This document shows positions 6,113-6,489 of a stretch of DNA of 6,489 nucleotides, one piece after another (the first letter of the stretch is position 1; the number at the start of each line of letters is the position of its first letter). The position numbers were made by a program, and so were the translations under genes. Origin of the DNA: Flavobacteriaceae bacterium UBA6231 (GTDB lineage Bacteria; Bacteroidota; Bacteroidia; Flavobacteriales; Flavobacteriaceae); NCBI GenBank assembly GCA_002441545.1, contig DJWL01000029.1, forward strand, positions 219 to 6,707, written 5' to 3'. The notes under the pieces were generated by a model that did no database searches, was not told the DNA's origin, and worked only from the letters and a program-made list of their open reading frames with translations.

Positions 6113-6489
6113 ATGTTAGAATCAAAAGAGATAAGCTTAGAAAAGGCTGTATTAATAGGTATTATTACAAAAGACCAGGATGAAATGAAATCTAAAGAAT
6201 ATTTAGATGAGCTTGAGTTTTTAACATATACTGCTGGAGGAGAAGTTGTAAAACGATTTACTCAAAAAATGGATATGCCAAATTCTAAAACATTTTTAGG
6301 AACTGGCAAAATTGAAGAAGTCGAACGGTTTATTAAAGATAATGATATAGAAACAGCTATTTTTGATGATGAACTTTCTTCAGCACAAGAGCGTAATATC
6401 AGTAAAATTCTTAATTGTAAGGTTTTAGACCGAACCAATTTAATCCTAGATATTTTTGCTCAACGTGCCCAAACAAGCTATGCCAGAAC
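6113..6489 (+). CDS. hflX: GTPase HflX, N-terminal part, truncated by window edge
   Basis: An open frame of 125 codons plus two bases runs off the right edge. The visible part is the HflX N-terminal domain: AVLIGIITKDQ at 12-22, LDELEFLTYTAGGEVV at 31-46, the FLGTGK motif at 61-66, AIFDDELS at 82-89, and CKVLDRTNLILDIFAQRAQT at 102-121. HflX is a ribosome-associated GTPase that rescues or splits stalled or stress-inactivated 70S ribosomes in the cytoplasm. The glycine-rich linker and the G domain with its P-loop should follow outside the window (typically about 400 residues in this phylum). The start at 6113 is the first ATG and aligns well with family N-termini. It is divergent from the EEP gene and separated from it by 75 bp. 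No functional link to the neighbouring cassette is evident. Confidence 0.96.
   Translation, partial: MLESKEISLEKAVLIGIITKDQDEMKSKEYLDELEFLTYTAGGEVVKRFTQKMDMPNSKTFLGTGKIEEVERFIKDNDIETAIFDDELSSAQERNISKILNCKVLDRTNLILDIFAQRAQTSYAR

Noticed and set aside
1..6489. CRISPR array, tRNA/rRNA, insertion sequence, prophage or defence system
   Set aside because: No regularly spaced repeats, terminal inverted repeats, target duplications, transposase or integrase motifs, or structured RNA genes were seen by eye on either strand.

Overview
The window looks like chromosomal DNA from a member of the Flavobacteriia (Bacteroidota). It is AT-rich, it carries a TonB-dependent receptor with an N-terminal carboxypeptidase-regulatory-like domain, and it carries a DUF5689 lipoprotein. 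Its promoter-like sequences match the Bacteroidota -7 consensus TAnnTTTG, and clear Shine-Dalgarno sequences are absent. No phage, transposon, CRISPR or RNA-gene signal was seen.

Layout: (1) positions 648 to 1, minus strand, the N-terminal two thirds or so of a secreted endonuclease/exonuclease/phosphatase (EEP) protein that runs off the left edge. (2) A 125-bp divergent intergenic region with back-to-back promoter-like elements and a 10-1-10 perfect inverted repeat. (3) 774-3554, plus strand, a 926-residue outer-membrane TonB-dependent receptor. (4) 3565-5013, plus strand, a DUF5689 lipoprotein with a C-terminal adhesin-like beta-sandwich domain, 10 bp downstream and almost certainly cotranscribed. 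(5) A strong bidirectional terminator shared with (6) 5063-6037, minus strand, a second, complete EEP protein without a signal peptide. (7) From 6113, plus strand, the start of hflX, which runs off the right edge.

The central three to four genes form a coherent cassette: a periplasmic or exported EEP-fold nuclease/phosphodiesterase, a transporter that could take up the product, and a probably surface-exposed lipoprotein. That lipoprotein has an OB-fold-like pattern resembling the accessory domain of extracellular EEP nucleases. The most interesting reading is a SusD-less, cell-surface system for scavenging nucleic acid, phosphate or another phosphodiester. This is inferred from family membership and gene order and is not proven by the sequence. 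hflX at the right edge is housekeeping and probably unrelated.
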